Shown one piece after another: positions 13,939-21,734 of a DNA stretch of 34,743 nt. Origin of the DNA: Candidatus Parcubacteria bacterium (GTDB lineage: Bacteria > Patescibacteriota > Minisyncoccia > UBA6257 > 2-01-FULL-56-20); contig DAHVRZ010000008.1 in assembly GCA_027324805.1 (NCBI GenBank), positions 1-34,743 of the forward strand, read 5' to 3'. The position numbers and the translations under genes were made by a program. The notes under the pieces were generated by a model that made no database searches, had not been told where the DNA came from, and saw nothing but the letters and a program-made list of their open reading frames with translations. Position 1 is the first letter of the stretch; every line of letters begins with the position of its first letter.

Positions 13939-14760
13939 ATGGCACGCGTCATTGCGATCTGCAATCAGAAAGGCGGCGTCGGGAAGACGACGACCGCCGT
14001 TAATTTGGGCGCATACCTTGCGGCGCAGGGGAGGCGCGTTCTTCTTGTCGATTTCGATCCGCAGGCGAATGCGAGCTCCGCGCTGGGCCACCTGCAGGTC
14101 CCCGACGGCCTCTCGGTGTATCACGGCATTCTCGGTGCGGCCGAACTTCCGCAGATCGTGCGACCGAGCATGATATACAATTTTCATTACATTCCGGGTT
14201 CGCCGCACCTTGCGGGTGCGCTTGTGGAACTCGTTGATATGCCGGAACGCGAATATTTTCTCCGCAAGTTCATCAACCGGCTGCGGCACGAGTATGATTA
14301 CATTCTGATCGACCTCCCGCCGTCACTTTCGCTCCTTACGGTGAACGGCATGATCGCCGCCGATGAGATCATCATTCCGGTGCAGACGGAATACTATTCA
14401 CTCGAAGGCATCGGCCAGCTTCTCGAAACAATCGACCTTATCCGCACGAACATGAACCATCCCATCCGCATCGCCGGCGCAGTGATCACCATGTACGATA
14501 AGCGAGAGCATCTCTCTCGCGAGGTATCGAAGAATATCCGACGGCATTTCCCGCATCATGTGTTCGGTGTGGAGGTGCCGCGCGCCGTCGCGCTCGCGGA
14601 AGCACCGAGTTTCTCCAAGCCGATCATCCTATATCGCCCCGATTCGCCCGGGGCCATAGCGTACGAAGCGCTCGCGAAGGAGCTTATCGCCCAGGAAGCG
14701 GAGCTCGATCCCTCGCGAACGGCGGTCATGCGGTCCGATTTCGGAAATTTCAATATTTGA
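13939..14760 (+). CDS. parA: ParA/Soj chromosome-partitioning ATPase
   Basis: This 273-aa protein is a ParA-type ATPase that moves ParB-bound origins and often helps place the division site. The deviant Walker A KGGVGKTT is at residues 11-18, LVDFDPQANAS follows as A', and Walker B is ILIDLPPSLS. The length matches chromosomal Soj proteins. TAAAAT at 13925-13930 lies 8 nt before the ATG, so the message may be leaderless. parB follows after 31 nt, as usual. The C-terminal tail (about 15 residues ending FGNFNI) extends past the conserved fold. Confidence 0.95.
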   Translation: MARVIAICNQKGGVGKTTTAVNLGAYLAAQGRRVLLVDFDPQANASSALGHLQVPDGLSVYHGILGAAELPQIVRPSMIYNFHYIPGSPHLAGALVELVDMPEREYFLRKFINRLRHEYDYILIDLPPSLSLLTVNGMIAADEIIIPVQTEYYSLEGIGQLLETIDLIRTNMNHPIRIAGAVITMYDKREHLSREVSKNIRRHFPHHVFGVEVPRAVALAEAPSFSKPIILYRPDSPGAIAYEALAKELIAQEAELDPSRTAVMRSDFGNFNI

Positions 14761-14791
14761 CGTACTATTTATTTGTAATCCTCATTTATCC

Positions 14792-16096
14792 ATGCTCGGC
14801 AAAGGATTGGAATCATTGATACCGCAGAAAGGGAACCAGGGTCAGGGCGGCCAGCAGAACGGCGGACGTCCGCAAGGTTCGGGATTTTCGTCGCCGCAGC
14901 AATCATCGCCGCAACAGCAATCGTCGCAGCCTTCTGTCTCAAAGCCGCAGCAATCGATGCAGCCCGCACGACAGCCGTCATCGCCTTCGTCCGGGCAGTC
15001 CTACCAATCGCAATCCCAGCCCCCGCGACAATTCCAGCATCCGGGAACGCTGCAATCCACGCCGCTCATTCCCAAAAAGGAACCTGCCGTGCCGCAGGGT
15101 AGGCCGCAGCCGCAATCGGGCGTTCCGCAGCAACCACAATCCCATTCTCAGCCTCAGCAACAGCAGCAATCTCAACAACCTCAGCAACCGCAGCAGCATT
15201 CCACGTTTCAGATCGAGCTCGATAAGATCACGCCAAACCCCGATCAGCCCCGGCGCAGCTTCGATCAGGAGGGCCTTCGCGAGCTTGCGAATTCCATCCG
15301 CGAGTTCGGAATGCTGCAGCCGATCGTGGTCTCGCAGGTGAAGAAGGAATCGGCGAACGGGATCGATGTCGAATACCAGATCATCGCCGGTGAGCGGCGT
15401 TATATGGCGGCCAAGATGCTCGGCCTTGCGCGCGTGCCTGCCGTCGTGCGCAATGTGAGCCTCGAGCGCGAGAAGCTCGAGCTTGGCGTGATCGAGAACA
15501 TCCAGCGCGAAGATCTGAATCCGATGGAAATGGCCCGCGCATTCCAGCGACTCCAGGAGGAGTTCCGCATGACCCAGCGTGAGATCGCGGCGAAGCTCGG
15601 CAAATCGCGCGAGGTGGTGGCGAACAGCGTGCGCCTGCTCGATCTTCCGGAGGATATCCAAAAGGCGGTGGAGAACGGCACGGTTTCGGAGAGCAACGCG
15701 CGCATGCTGCTTGCGCTCGAAGATGCCGGATTGCAAAGGCGCCTGCTTCAGGAGATCGTCAATGATAAACTGACGACGCGCGATGTTCGCGAACGGATCC
15801 AGCGGTATGCATTCGTCAATAATAAAGAGGCGGGTATGGCGGCGAGCGGGAACGTGAATCTCGGTATCGTATCCGGAATGAAGGAAGGTCAACCAAGCGC
15901 GCCGCGCCGGGGCCGCCCGCCCTTGAAACCGATCATCCTTGCGCCTGAGGTCCGTATGCTGAAGGATGAGCTTTCGACCGAGCTCGGCGCGCCGATCGAG
16001 ATCAGAAAAACGGCGCACAATGGCCAGATCAGCATCACATTCTTTTCAGAAGAGGAGCTTGAGAATATTTTAAGGAAGCTGGGAGGGAGAGACTGA
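14792..16096 (+). CDS. parB: ParB/Spo0J chromosome-partitioning protein with Q-rich linker
   Basis: This 434-aa protein is the CTP-dependent DNA clamp that loads at parS and partners ParA. It begins with the family start LGKGLESLIP. A low-complexity stretch rich in Gln, Ser and Pro fills about residues 15-145. The ParB N-terminal domain follows (about 148-240), with ITPNPDQPRRSF and the CTPase motif GERRYMAAKMLG. The DNA-binding HTH is at about 255-320 (MTQREIAAKLGKSREVVANSVRLLDLP). The C-terminal dimerisation region ends FSEEELENILRKLGG. The linker between the ParA-contacting tip and the CTPase domain is much longer than the usual 20-40 residues. I saw no consensus parS site in the window. 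Confidence 0.95.
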   Translation: MLGKGLESLIPQKGNQGQGGQQNGGRPQGSGFSSPQQSSPQQQSSQPSVSKPQQSMQPARQPSSPSSGQSYQSQSQPPRQFQHPGTLQSTPLIPKKEPAVPQGRPQPQSGVPQQPQSHSQPQQQQQSQQPQQPQQHSTFQIELDKITPNPDQPRRSFDQEGLRELANSIREFGMLQPIVVSQVKKESANGIDVEYQIIAGERRYMAAKMLGLARVPAVVRNVSLEREKLELGVIENIQREDLNPMEMARAFQRLQEEFRMTQREIAAKLGKSREVVANSVRLLDLPEDIQKAVENGTVSESNARMLLALEDAGLQRRLLQEIVNDKLTTRDVRERIQRYAFVNNKEAGMAASGNVNLGIVSGMKEGQPSAPRRGRPPLKPIILAPEVRMLKDELSTELGAPIEIRKTAHNGQISITFFSEEELENILRKLGGRD

Positions 16097-16127
16097 TTGA
16101 AAAGGGATACCAGTCGGCCTATTATTG

Positions 16128-17894
16128 ATGGTAATCCCCATGGGCGCGATCAAAGATCTTATCAAACAGGAACCGGGCGGTCTCGTTGCGAGAGCATATA
16201 CGTTCGCTGAACGGGCCCACCGGGGCCAGCTTCGCAAGAGCGGCGAACCGTATTTCAATCATCCGCTTGCGGCGGCGGAGATCCTGCATGAGTGGCATCT
16301 TGACGACGCGACGGTCGCGGCGGCGCTTCTCCATGACACCGTTGAGGATACCGGCGCGCCGCTCGAGACCATCCGCAAAGAATTCGGCAATGAAGTGGCG
16401 TTCCTTGTGGATGGCGTGACGAAGCTTGGGCACATCAAATATCGCGGCTCTGGCGCCGACGCGGCATCGGCGGACAGCGAGGCCCAGAACAAGGCCGAAA
16501 ACCTGCGCAAGATGATTCTCGCACTCTCGGAGGACCTGCGCGTAGTATTCATCAAGCTTGCCGACCGCCTTCATAACATGCGAACGCTCGGCGCGCTTCC
16601 GCCGGCGAAGCAGCGACGCATCGCGCTCGAGACCGACGAGATCTACGCACCGCTCGCATACCGGCTCGGCATGCACAATTTGAGCGGCGAACTGCAGGAT
16701 CTCGCGTTCCCGTATCTTTACCCGAAGGAATACCGATGGCTTCTTTCCGTTTCGAAGGAACATTTCGAGGAGCGGATGAATTATCTCGAGGAGATCAAGC
16801 CCCGCATCGAAAGGCTGCTTGACGATCATGGCATCAAACCGCTCGCCATAGAGATCCGCGCGAAGCGCTACAGTTCGCTTTATAAAAAACTGCTCCGGCG
16901 CGACATGGACCTCGGCCGCATTTACGACCTTGTGGCGATGCGCGTCGTCGTGGAGACCCTGCCGGAGTGCTATGCGGCGCTCGGCGTCATCCACGAAGCC
17001 TATCCGCCCCTTCCGCGCCGCATCAAGGATTACATCGCCATGCCGAAGCCGAACGCGTACCGCAGTCTCCATACGACGGTGATCGGGCCGGAAGGGAAGA
17101 CGATCGAGTTCCAGATCCGCACGAAGGAGATGCACGAGGAGAACGAGTACGGCGTCGCGGCGCACTGGCTTTACAAACAAAAGACCGACCCGACGGGAAA
17201 AGGGAAGGCCCCTTCGGGACAGAAGCTCGCTGCCGAGCTCAAGTGGGTCCAGCAGCTGAAGAACTGGCAGGAGCGCCTTTCGGGTGAATCGGCCGCCGAT
17301 CCGGAGGAGTTCCTCCGGTCCATGAAAATCGATTTTTTCCAGGACCGCATCTTTGCCGTTACGCCCCGCGGCGACGTGATCGACCTGCCGTTCGCCGCGA
17401 CGCCGGTGGATTTCGCATATCACATCCATTCCGAGGTGGGGAACTCGGCGATCGGCGCCAAGGTGAACGGGGTTGTCGTTTCGCTCGACCATCCGCTGCG
17501 ATCCGGCGACGTTGTGGAAATCGTCACGCAAAAAGGGAAGAAACCGTCGGAGGACTGGCTCCGCTTCGTCAAAACTTCCGTGGCGCGCGACCATATCCGC
17601 CTCTCCCTCCGCAAAAAAGAATCGGCCATCCGCGCCGCCGCCGCAGGATCGAGGTCGCTCGCGCGCACCGAACTCAAGATCCTTGTCGAGGATCGCGTCG
17701 GCCTCATTAAAGACATTTCCGGCACGATCGCGCAATCGCGCATCGGCATCGTGAGTTTCCATACCGAAACGGCGAAAGGCGGCAAACTGCATGTGAACAG
17801 GGTGGATATCCAGACGAACGACAAAAGAAAGCTCGACAAGATCGTTGAGAAACTGCGCGGCGTCCGCGGCGTACGGGAAGTAAGCTACAAATAA
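16128..17894 (+). CDS. rel: Bifunctional (p)ppGpp synthetase/hydrolase, RelA/SpoT homolog
   Basis: The 588-aa RSH protein makes and degrades (p)ppGpp. The HD hydrolase domain (about 15-165) has YFNHPLAAAEIL and the metal motif LLHDTVEDT, so it looks active. The synthetase domain (about 225-345) has RYSSLYKK, DLVAMRVVV, KDYIAMPKPNAYRSLHTTV and EFQIRTKEMHEENEYGVAAHW, also complete. TGS (about 400-465) and a C-terminal ACT (about 515-588) follow. It is some 130-150 residues shorter than typical Rel, mainly in the region between TGS and ACT, which may alter ribosome-dependent control. Start choice is uncertain: TTG 16125, ATG 16128 and ATG 16140 are in frame and none has an SD. A TATTAT at 16120 would fit ATG 16140 best. 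Confidence 0.93.
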   Translation: MVIPMGAIKDLIKQEPGGLVARAYTFAERAHRGQLRKSGEPYFNHPLAAAEILHEWHLDDATVAAALLHDTVEDTGAPLETIRKEFGNEVAFLVDGVTKLGHIKYRGSGADAASADSEAQNKAENLRKMILALSEDLRVVFIKLADRLHNMRTLGALPPAKQRRIALETDEIYAPLAYRLGMHNLSGELQDLAFPYLYPKEYRWLLSVSKEHFEERMNYLEEIKPRIERLLDDHGIKPLAIEIRAKRYSSLYKKLLRRDMDLGRIYDLVAMRVVVETLPECYAALGVIHEAYPPLPRRIKDYIAMPKPNAYRSLHTTVIGPEGKTIEFQIRTKEMHEENEYGVAAHWLYKQKTDPTGKGKAPSGQKLAAELKWVQQLKNWQERLSGESAADPEEFLRSMKIDFFQDRIFAVTPRGDVIDLPFAATPVDFAYHIHSEVGNSAIGAKVNGVVVSLDHPLRSGDVVEIVTQKGKKPSEDWLRFVKTSVARDHIRLSLRKKESAIRAAAAGSRSLARTELKILVEDRVGLIKDISGTIAQSRIGIVSFHTETAKGGKLHVNRVDIQTNDKRKLDKIVEKLRGVRGVREVSYK

Positions 17895-17904
17895 AAAAGG
17901 CGCC

Positions 17905-17958
17905 GGCGGGATTCATTTTTACAGGGTGACAATGTCCCGCCCTGTCCATCCGGGCGGG
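17905..17958 (+). promoter_or_regulatory. Mutually exclusive hairpins between rel and lepA
   Basis: CCCGCCC at 17936-17942 can pair downstream with GGGCGGG at 17952-17958 (7 bp). The overlapping TCCCGCC (17935-17941) can pair upstream with GGCGGGA at 17905-17911. Neither stem is followed by a U-run. The arrangement resembles an attenuator for read-through RNA from rel, but the evidence is only the pairing. Confidence 0.3.
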
Positions 17959-17965
17959 AAAATAG

Positions 17966-17971
17966 TATGAT
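17966..17971 (+). promoter_or_regulatory. -10 box of lepA, leaderless
   Basis: TATGAT lies 8 nt before the ATG at 17980, and no SD is present. Confidence 0.5.
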
Positions 17972-17979
17972 GTGCGCAC

Positions 17980-19794
17980 ATGGATCACATCCGCAATTTC
18001 GTCATCATCGCCCATATCGATTCCGGTAAGTCAACGCTTGCCGACCGTCTGCTTGAGATCACCGGCACGGTGCCGATGCGTTCGATGCAGGAGCAGTATC
18101 TCGACCGCATGCCGCTCGAGCGCGAGCGCGGCATTACGATCAAGATGGCACCGGTGCGTATGGAGTACGTCGCCGCATCCGGTCCGCATGCCGGCGCGAA
18201 GTTCGAACTCAACCTTATTGATACGCCGGGCCACTCCGATTTTTCATACGAGGTATCGCGCGCACTGAACGCCGTCGAAGGAGGCGTCCTTCTTGTTGAC
18301 GGGACGAAGGGGATCCAGGCGCAGACGCTTTCCAATCTCCGCGCAGCGCAGAAGGCGGGGCTTACGCTCATTCCGGCGGTGAATAAGATCGATCTTCCGT
18401 TGGCCCATATCGAGAACGTGGTTGCGGCGACCGCAGCTCTGCTTGGCGTCCGACCGGACGAAGTCTTCCGCGTATCGGCAAAGAACGGGCAGGGCGTCAA
18501 AGAATTGCTCGAAGCGGTCATTGCGGCGGTGCCGCCCCCAAAACCGGATACCGGCACGATCTCCCGTGCGCTTATTTTCGATTCGATGTACGACGACCAT
18601 AAAGGGATCATCGCGAACGTGCGCGTGTTCGGTGGATCGTTCTCCGCGGAGGAGATGCGTTTTGCCGCGCCGGGTGCGGCGTTCAAGGCGAAAGAAGTAG
18701 GATTTTTTTCACCCGATCTCAAAGCGGCCCTCTCACTGAAGGAAGGGGAGATCGGATACATTGCGACGGGGCTCAAAGAGCCGGCGCTCGTGAAGATCGG
18801 CGATACCATCGTTGCCGAACGCGATCTTTCGGTGACGGGTGCCGCCGCCGATGCCCGCACGGCGGCCCTGCCGGGGTACCGCGATCCCGCGCCTGTCGTG
18901 TTCATTTCGTTCTATCCCGACGGTGATACCAAGTATGACGATCTCAAGCGTGCGTTCGAAAAGCTGCGCCTCAACGATGCCGCGCTCCATTTCGAACCCG
19001 ACTCCAACGAGGCGCTCGGCCGCGGGTTCAAGGCGGGCTTCCTCGGCCAACTCCACTTTGAGATCGTTTCAAGCCGGCTCGAGCGCGAATACCACCTCGA
19101 GTTCATGACGAGCTTCCCTTCGATCGCATACCGCGTACAGGACAAAGGACGCGAATTCGTCATCACCCAGCCGCAGGATTTTCCCGACAAACCGGAGAAG
19201 GTATGGGAACCGGTCGTCAACCTTGAGATCCTTACGCCCCAGCAGTATCTGAGCACCGTTCTCGGCATGCAGACCGTGTTCGATATCGAGATCGCCGAGG
19301 TGCACAACATCGGCGACAATCTTTTGATCACCGCAAGGATGCCTTTGCGGGAGCTCATCCGCGATTTCGATGATCGTTTGAAATCCGCGTCGCAGGGATA
19401 TGCTTCATTCACGTACGATGTGACCGGGGAGCAGGAGACGGATGTCGAAAAGCTCGAGATCCTCGTGGTGGACGAGGTCGTTCCCGCGCTTACGCGCATT
19501 GTCCCGAAAAAGGACATCGAGCGCGAAGGACGGCAGACCGTCGAGCGGTTGAAGGAGCTTTTGCCGCGCGAGCAGTTCTCGCAGGCTTTGCAGGCGAAGG
19601 CGCAGGGCCGCATCATCGCGCGTGAGACGATCCCGGCAATGAAAAAGGAACTCGGCAATTTCGGAAAGAACGGCGGCGACCGGACGCGCAAGATGAAGCT
19701 TTGGAAGAAACAGCAGAAGGGCAAAGAGCGCCTCAAGGCGAACGCGCGCGTCACGATCGAGCCGGAGGTGTTCCGTGAGATTTTGAAGAAATAA
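17980..19794 (+). CDS. lepA: Elongation factor 4 (LepA)
   Basis: This 604-aa translational GTPase acts on the ribosome during initiation and elongation stress. The GTPase domain (1 to about 185) shows AHIDSGKST (G1), GITI (G2), DTPGHSDFSYEV (G3), NKID (G4) and a VSAKNG-like G5. The domain order is that of LepA, including the unique C-terminal domain with GNFGKNGGDRTRKMKLWKKQQKGKERLK and the final stretch EPEVFREILKK. Two positions differ from the form I know for LepA: Ser15 stands where AHIDHGKST has His, and Ser86 follows the catalytic His85 where Val is usual. EF-G has Ala at the first position, so activity is not excluded. The start has TATGAT 8 nt upstream and no SD. Confidence 0.95.
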   Translation: MDHIRNFVIIAHIDSGKSTLADRLLEITGTVPMRSMQEQYLDRMPLERERGITIKMAPVRMEYVAASGPHAGAKFELNLIDTPGHSDFSYEVSRALNAVEGGVLLVDGTKGIQAQTLSNLRAAQKAGLTLIPAVNKIDLPLAHIENVVAATAALLGVRPDEVFRVSAKNGQGVKELLEAVIAAVPPPKPDTGTISRALIFDSMYDDHKGIIANVRVFGGSFSAEEMRFAAPGAAFKAKEVGFFSPDLKAALSLKEGEIGYIATGLKEPALVKIGDTIVAERDLSVTGAAADARTAALPGYRDPAPVVFISFYPDGDTKYDDLKRAFEKLRLNDAALHFEPDSNEALGRGFKAGFLGQLHFEIVSSRLEREYHLEFMTSFPSIAYRVQDKGREFVITQPQDFPDKPEKVWEPVVNLEILTPQQYLSTVLGMQTVFDIEIAEVHNIGDNLLITARMPLRELIRDFDDRLKSASQGYASFTYDVTGEQETDVEKLEILVVDEVVPALTRIVPKKDIEREGRQTVERLKELLPREQFSQALQAKAQGRIIARETIPAMKKELGNFGKNGGDRTRKMKLWKKQQKGKERLKANARVTIEPEVFREILKK

Positions 19795-19836
19795 ACCTCT
19801 TTTTATTTATCCGCCCGCGCGGTACACTGGAGCCAT

Positions 19837-20136
19837 ATGAAGATCGCCGCGATCATCGGACTTTCGATCGTTCTTATTATCCTGGGAGTCCAGGCATTCT
19901 CGTTCGTGCGGCAGGTAAACCAATTGAACGCCGCGTATGCGTCGGCGAGCGCCGAGCTCACGAAGGCGAAGGTGCAGGAGGCGAACCTGCAGGACGAACA
20001 GCAATATCTTGCGGACCCGGCGAACCTCGAAAAAGAGCTCCGCGCGCGGTTCAACTATGTGAATCCCGGCGAAAAAATGATCATCATCGTACCATCCTCG
20101 ACCTTGTCCGCGTCATCCGCCGCGGTGAGCGATTGA
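19837..20136 (+). CDS. FtsB/DivIC-like septum formation initiator
   Basis: This 99-aa bitopic protein resembles the FtsB/DivIC family of divisome scaffolds that bridge to FtsQ/L and activate septal wall synthesis. A single membrane helix (about residues 3-22) is followed by a coiled coil (about 25-65) and the family signature near the end, ELRARFNYVNPGEKMIII. A Ser/Ala-rich tail closes it. TACACT at 19823-19828 lies 8 nt before the ATG, with no SD, again a leaderless pattern. It follows lepA by 42 nt. Confidence 0.85.
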   Translation: MKIAAIIGLSIVLIILGVQAFSFVRQVNQLNAAYASASAELTKAKVQEANLQDEQQYLADPANLEKELRARFNYVNPGEKMIIIVPSSTLSASSAAVSD

Positions 20137-20153
20137 TCCGGCCACTGTTCCGC

Positions 20154-20179
20154 AAAAAAAGACCGCATATGGCGCGGTC
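20154..20179 (-). terminator. Intrinsic terminator of the minus-strand gene at 20212
   Basis: On the minus strand GACCGC and GCGGTC form a stem (GACCGCGCCATATGCGGTC), followed by seven T. Confidence 0.8.
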
Positions 20180-20211
20180 GTTGTGGATTCGGACGGTGTT
20201 GCGCCCGCCTT

Positions 20212-20754
20212 TTATTTTTTTCTGAACGCACGGTAGCGTCGCTCATTCACTTCTTTGATGAGCCCTTCCGTATTCCACGGCAGGGGTTTGGGTATCGCCT
20301 TCTGCGGAGGAAAAAATTCCAAAGCGATCTCGAGGAGTTCGCGTTCTTCCCTGAGGCGGTCTCTGAGGTCGCTCTTCCTCAGATTTCTGTAGATGGACTT
20401 GAGCGTCCGCAGCAGCAGCCCGGTGAGTTCCATATCGTCCAGCTTTGCAAGCGGGGGACATTCCCTGTATGATCCCTCGTCGCGGCGGCGGATGATCGGA
20501 CGCCGCCGCACCACTTCGGCGATGATCTCTTCGAAAGGCAGCATCTCGAGATCGATATACCGCGCAATGGAATTGAGCGGCAGGAGGTGCATTGCGGCCT
20601 CAAGGGCCATGTTCCGCGGATCGCGACCCATTGATGCGCCGCATTCGTCCTGAATATACCATATCCTGCGCAGCATCAGCCGCGCGAGTGCCGCATTCGT
20701 CAGTTCCTTCAATGCACGCGGATATGCCCTGTGTCCGTAAATGTCATTGACCAC
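20212..20754 (-). CDS. Unrecognised 180-aa charged protein
   Basis: I do not recognise a family. The chain is soluble, alpha-helical and rich in Arg, Glu and Leu, with basic clusters (VVRRRPIIRRRDEG, RNLRKSDLRDRLREERELLE) and a basic C-terminus (RRYRAFRKK). This could suit nucleic acid or ribosome binding, but nothing specific supports that. The start is GTG at 20754, backed by GGAGGG 8 nt upstream and a TGATATAAT extended -10 with about 35 nt of leader. A terminator follows the gene, so it is a self-contained unit. Frame, SD, promoter and terminator all agree that it is real. Confidence 0.75.
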   Translation of the reverse strand: MVNDIYGHRAYPRALKELTNAALARLMLRRIWYIQDECGASMGRDPRNMALEAAMHLLPLNSIARYIDLEMLPFEEIIAEVVRRRPIIRRRDEGSYRECPPLAKLDDMELTGLLLRTLKSIYRNLRKSDLRDRLREERELLEIALEFFPPQKAIPKPLPWNTEGLIKEVNERRYRAFRKK

Positions 20755-20794
20755 TATTAAAACCCTCCGTCAGTTATTGTTTGTACCGGGCGAT

Positions 20795-20823
20795 ATTATA
20801 TCATTGCGGCATAATTTATACAA
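20795..20823 (-). promoter_or_regulatory. Promoter of the 180-aa protein gene
   Basis: On the minus strand TGATATAAT is a perfect extended -10 (TATAAT at 20800-20795). A weak -35, TTGTAT, lies 17 nt upstream. Confidence 0.7.
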
Positions 20824-20850
20824 CAGCATGTTCATTTTCTTTTCGTTTCC

Positions 20851-20859
20851 TGCTATGAT
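20851..20859 (+). promoter_or_regulatory. Extended -10 promoter of tRNA-Gly
   Basis: TGCTATGAT ends 18 nt before the first base of the tRNA, in the GC-poor gap divergent from the 180-aa protein gene. Confidence 0.6.
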
Positions 20860-20877
20860 TGAGCCGTTATTTGCGAT

Positions 20878-20951
20878 GCGGGATTAGTATAGTGGCAGTA
20901 CGCGACCTTCCCAAGGTTGAGGCGCCGGTCCGATTCCGGTATCCCGCTCCA
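20878..20951 (+). tRNA. tRNA-Gly (CCC)
   Basis: The acceptor GCGGGAT pairs with ATCCCGC, the anticodon arm is CGACC TTCCCAA GGTTG and the T arm is GCCGG TCCGATT CCGGT. The CCA is encoded at 20949-20951. Anticodon CCC reads GGG. Confidence 0.95.
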
Positions 20952-20963
20952 GTAAACGCAAAA

Positions 20964-21734
20964 TCAATCCTTCTTTTTAAAGAGGCTCAATACGAAGAAG
21001 CCTGCGGCAGTGACGACGACGGTCGCGCCCGGTTCGAGGTTGTAGACGGAGGCGATCCAGAAGCCGACGGCGACGGCTGCGACGGCGAGAACGGCTGAGA
21101 CGATGAGGAACTTTCCGAGCGTGTGAGTGAGCTGCCGTGCGGCCGATGCGGGGATGATAATGAGCGATCCGACGAGGAGAGCTCCCAGGAAGCGGAGCGA
21201 CACGATGATCGCAAGGCCGAAGAGGAGCAGGAACCAGAGATTTATCGCATCCACGTTCACGCCTGCCGATCGTGCAAGTTCCGGCGAGAAGAGTCCGAGG
21301 ATGAGCTTGTTCCTCAGGACCCAAAGCGCGACGACGATGAAAATGCTCACCGCAACGCCGAAGATGAACTGGTCCAACGAGATCGCGCCGAATCCACCAA
21401 AGAGCGCATCCACAAGTGCTTCGGTGGAGTTGATGAGGAGCGCGCCGAGCGCCACCGAACTTGCAAAGAGCACGCCGATCGCCGCTTCGGCGGAAAGCTC
21501 CGTTTTCCGCTGGAGCATCCAGATGAGGATGATTCCTGCGAAAAGAGTGAGTCCGCCGCCGATGAGAGGATCGATGCGCCATATGATCGCGAGGCCGAGC
21601 CCCGGAATCGCGATATGCGACATGACGTCCCCTGCGAGGATGGTGCGCTTCATGAGCGCGAATGCGCCTACGAGTCCCGCTGCGGCGGCGCCGAAGAGGG
21701 GTAGGATTATTCCGTAAAGTTCATTTGCCGGCAT
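20964..21734 (-). CDS. Zn/Mn-type ABC transporter permease (ABC-3 family)
   Basis: This 256-aa integral membrane protein is the permease of a ZnuB/MntB/TroC-like metal importer. It has about eight membrane helices. Family landmarks are ALMKRTILAGDVMSHIAIPGLGLA near residue 30, ELSAEAAIGVLFASSVALGALL, and LRFLGALLVGSLIIIPASAARQL. I start at ATG 21734 (MPANELYGIILPLFG). The track ORF extends 33 residues further, but that part is the His-rich 3' end of the ATPase gene read in another frame. The start overlaps the ATPase gene by 14 nt, indicating translational coupling. The metal is probably Zn(II), judging from the partner's His-rich tail. No ZnuA-like binding protein is in the window. Confidence 0.9.
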   Translation of the reverse strand: MPANELYGIILPLFGAAAAGLVGAFALMKRTILAGDVMSHIAIPGLGLAIIWRIDPLIGGGLTLFAGIILIWMLQRKTELSAEAAIGVLFASSVALGALLINSTEALVDALFGGFGAISLDQFIFGVAVSIFIVVALWVLRNKLILGLFSPELARSAGVNVDAINLWFLLLFGLAIIVSLRFLGALLVGSLIIIPASAARQLTHTLGKFLIVSAVLAVAAVAVGFWIASVYNLEPGATVVVTAAGFFVLSLFKKKD

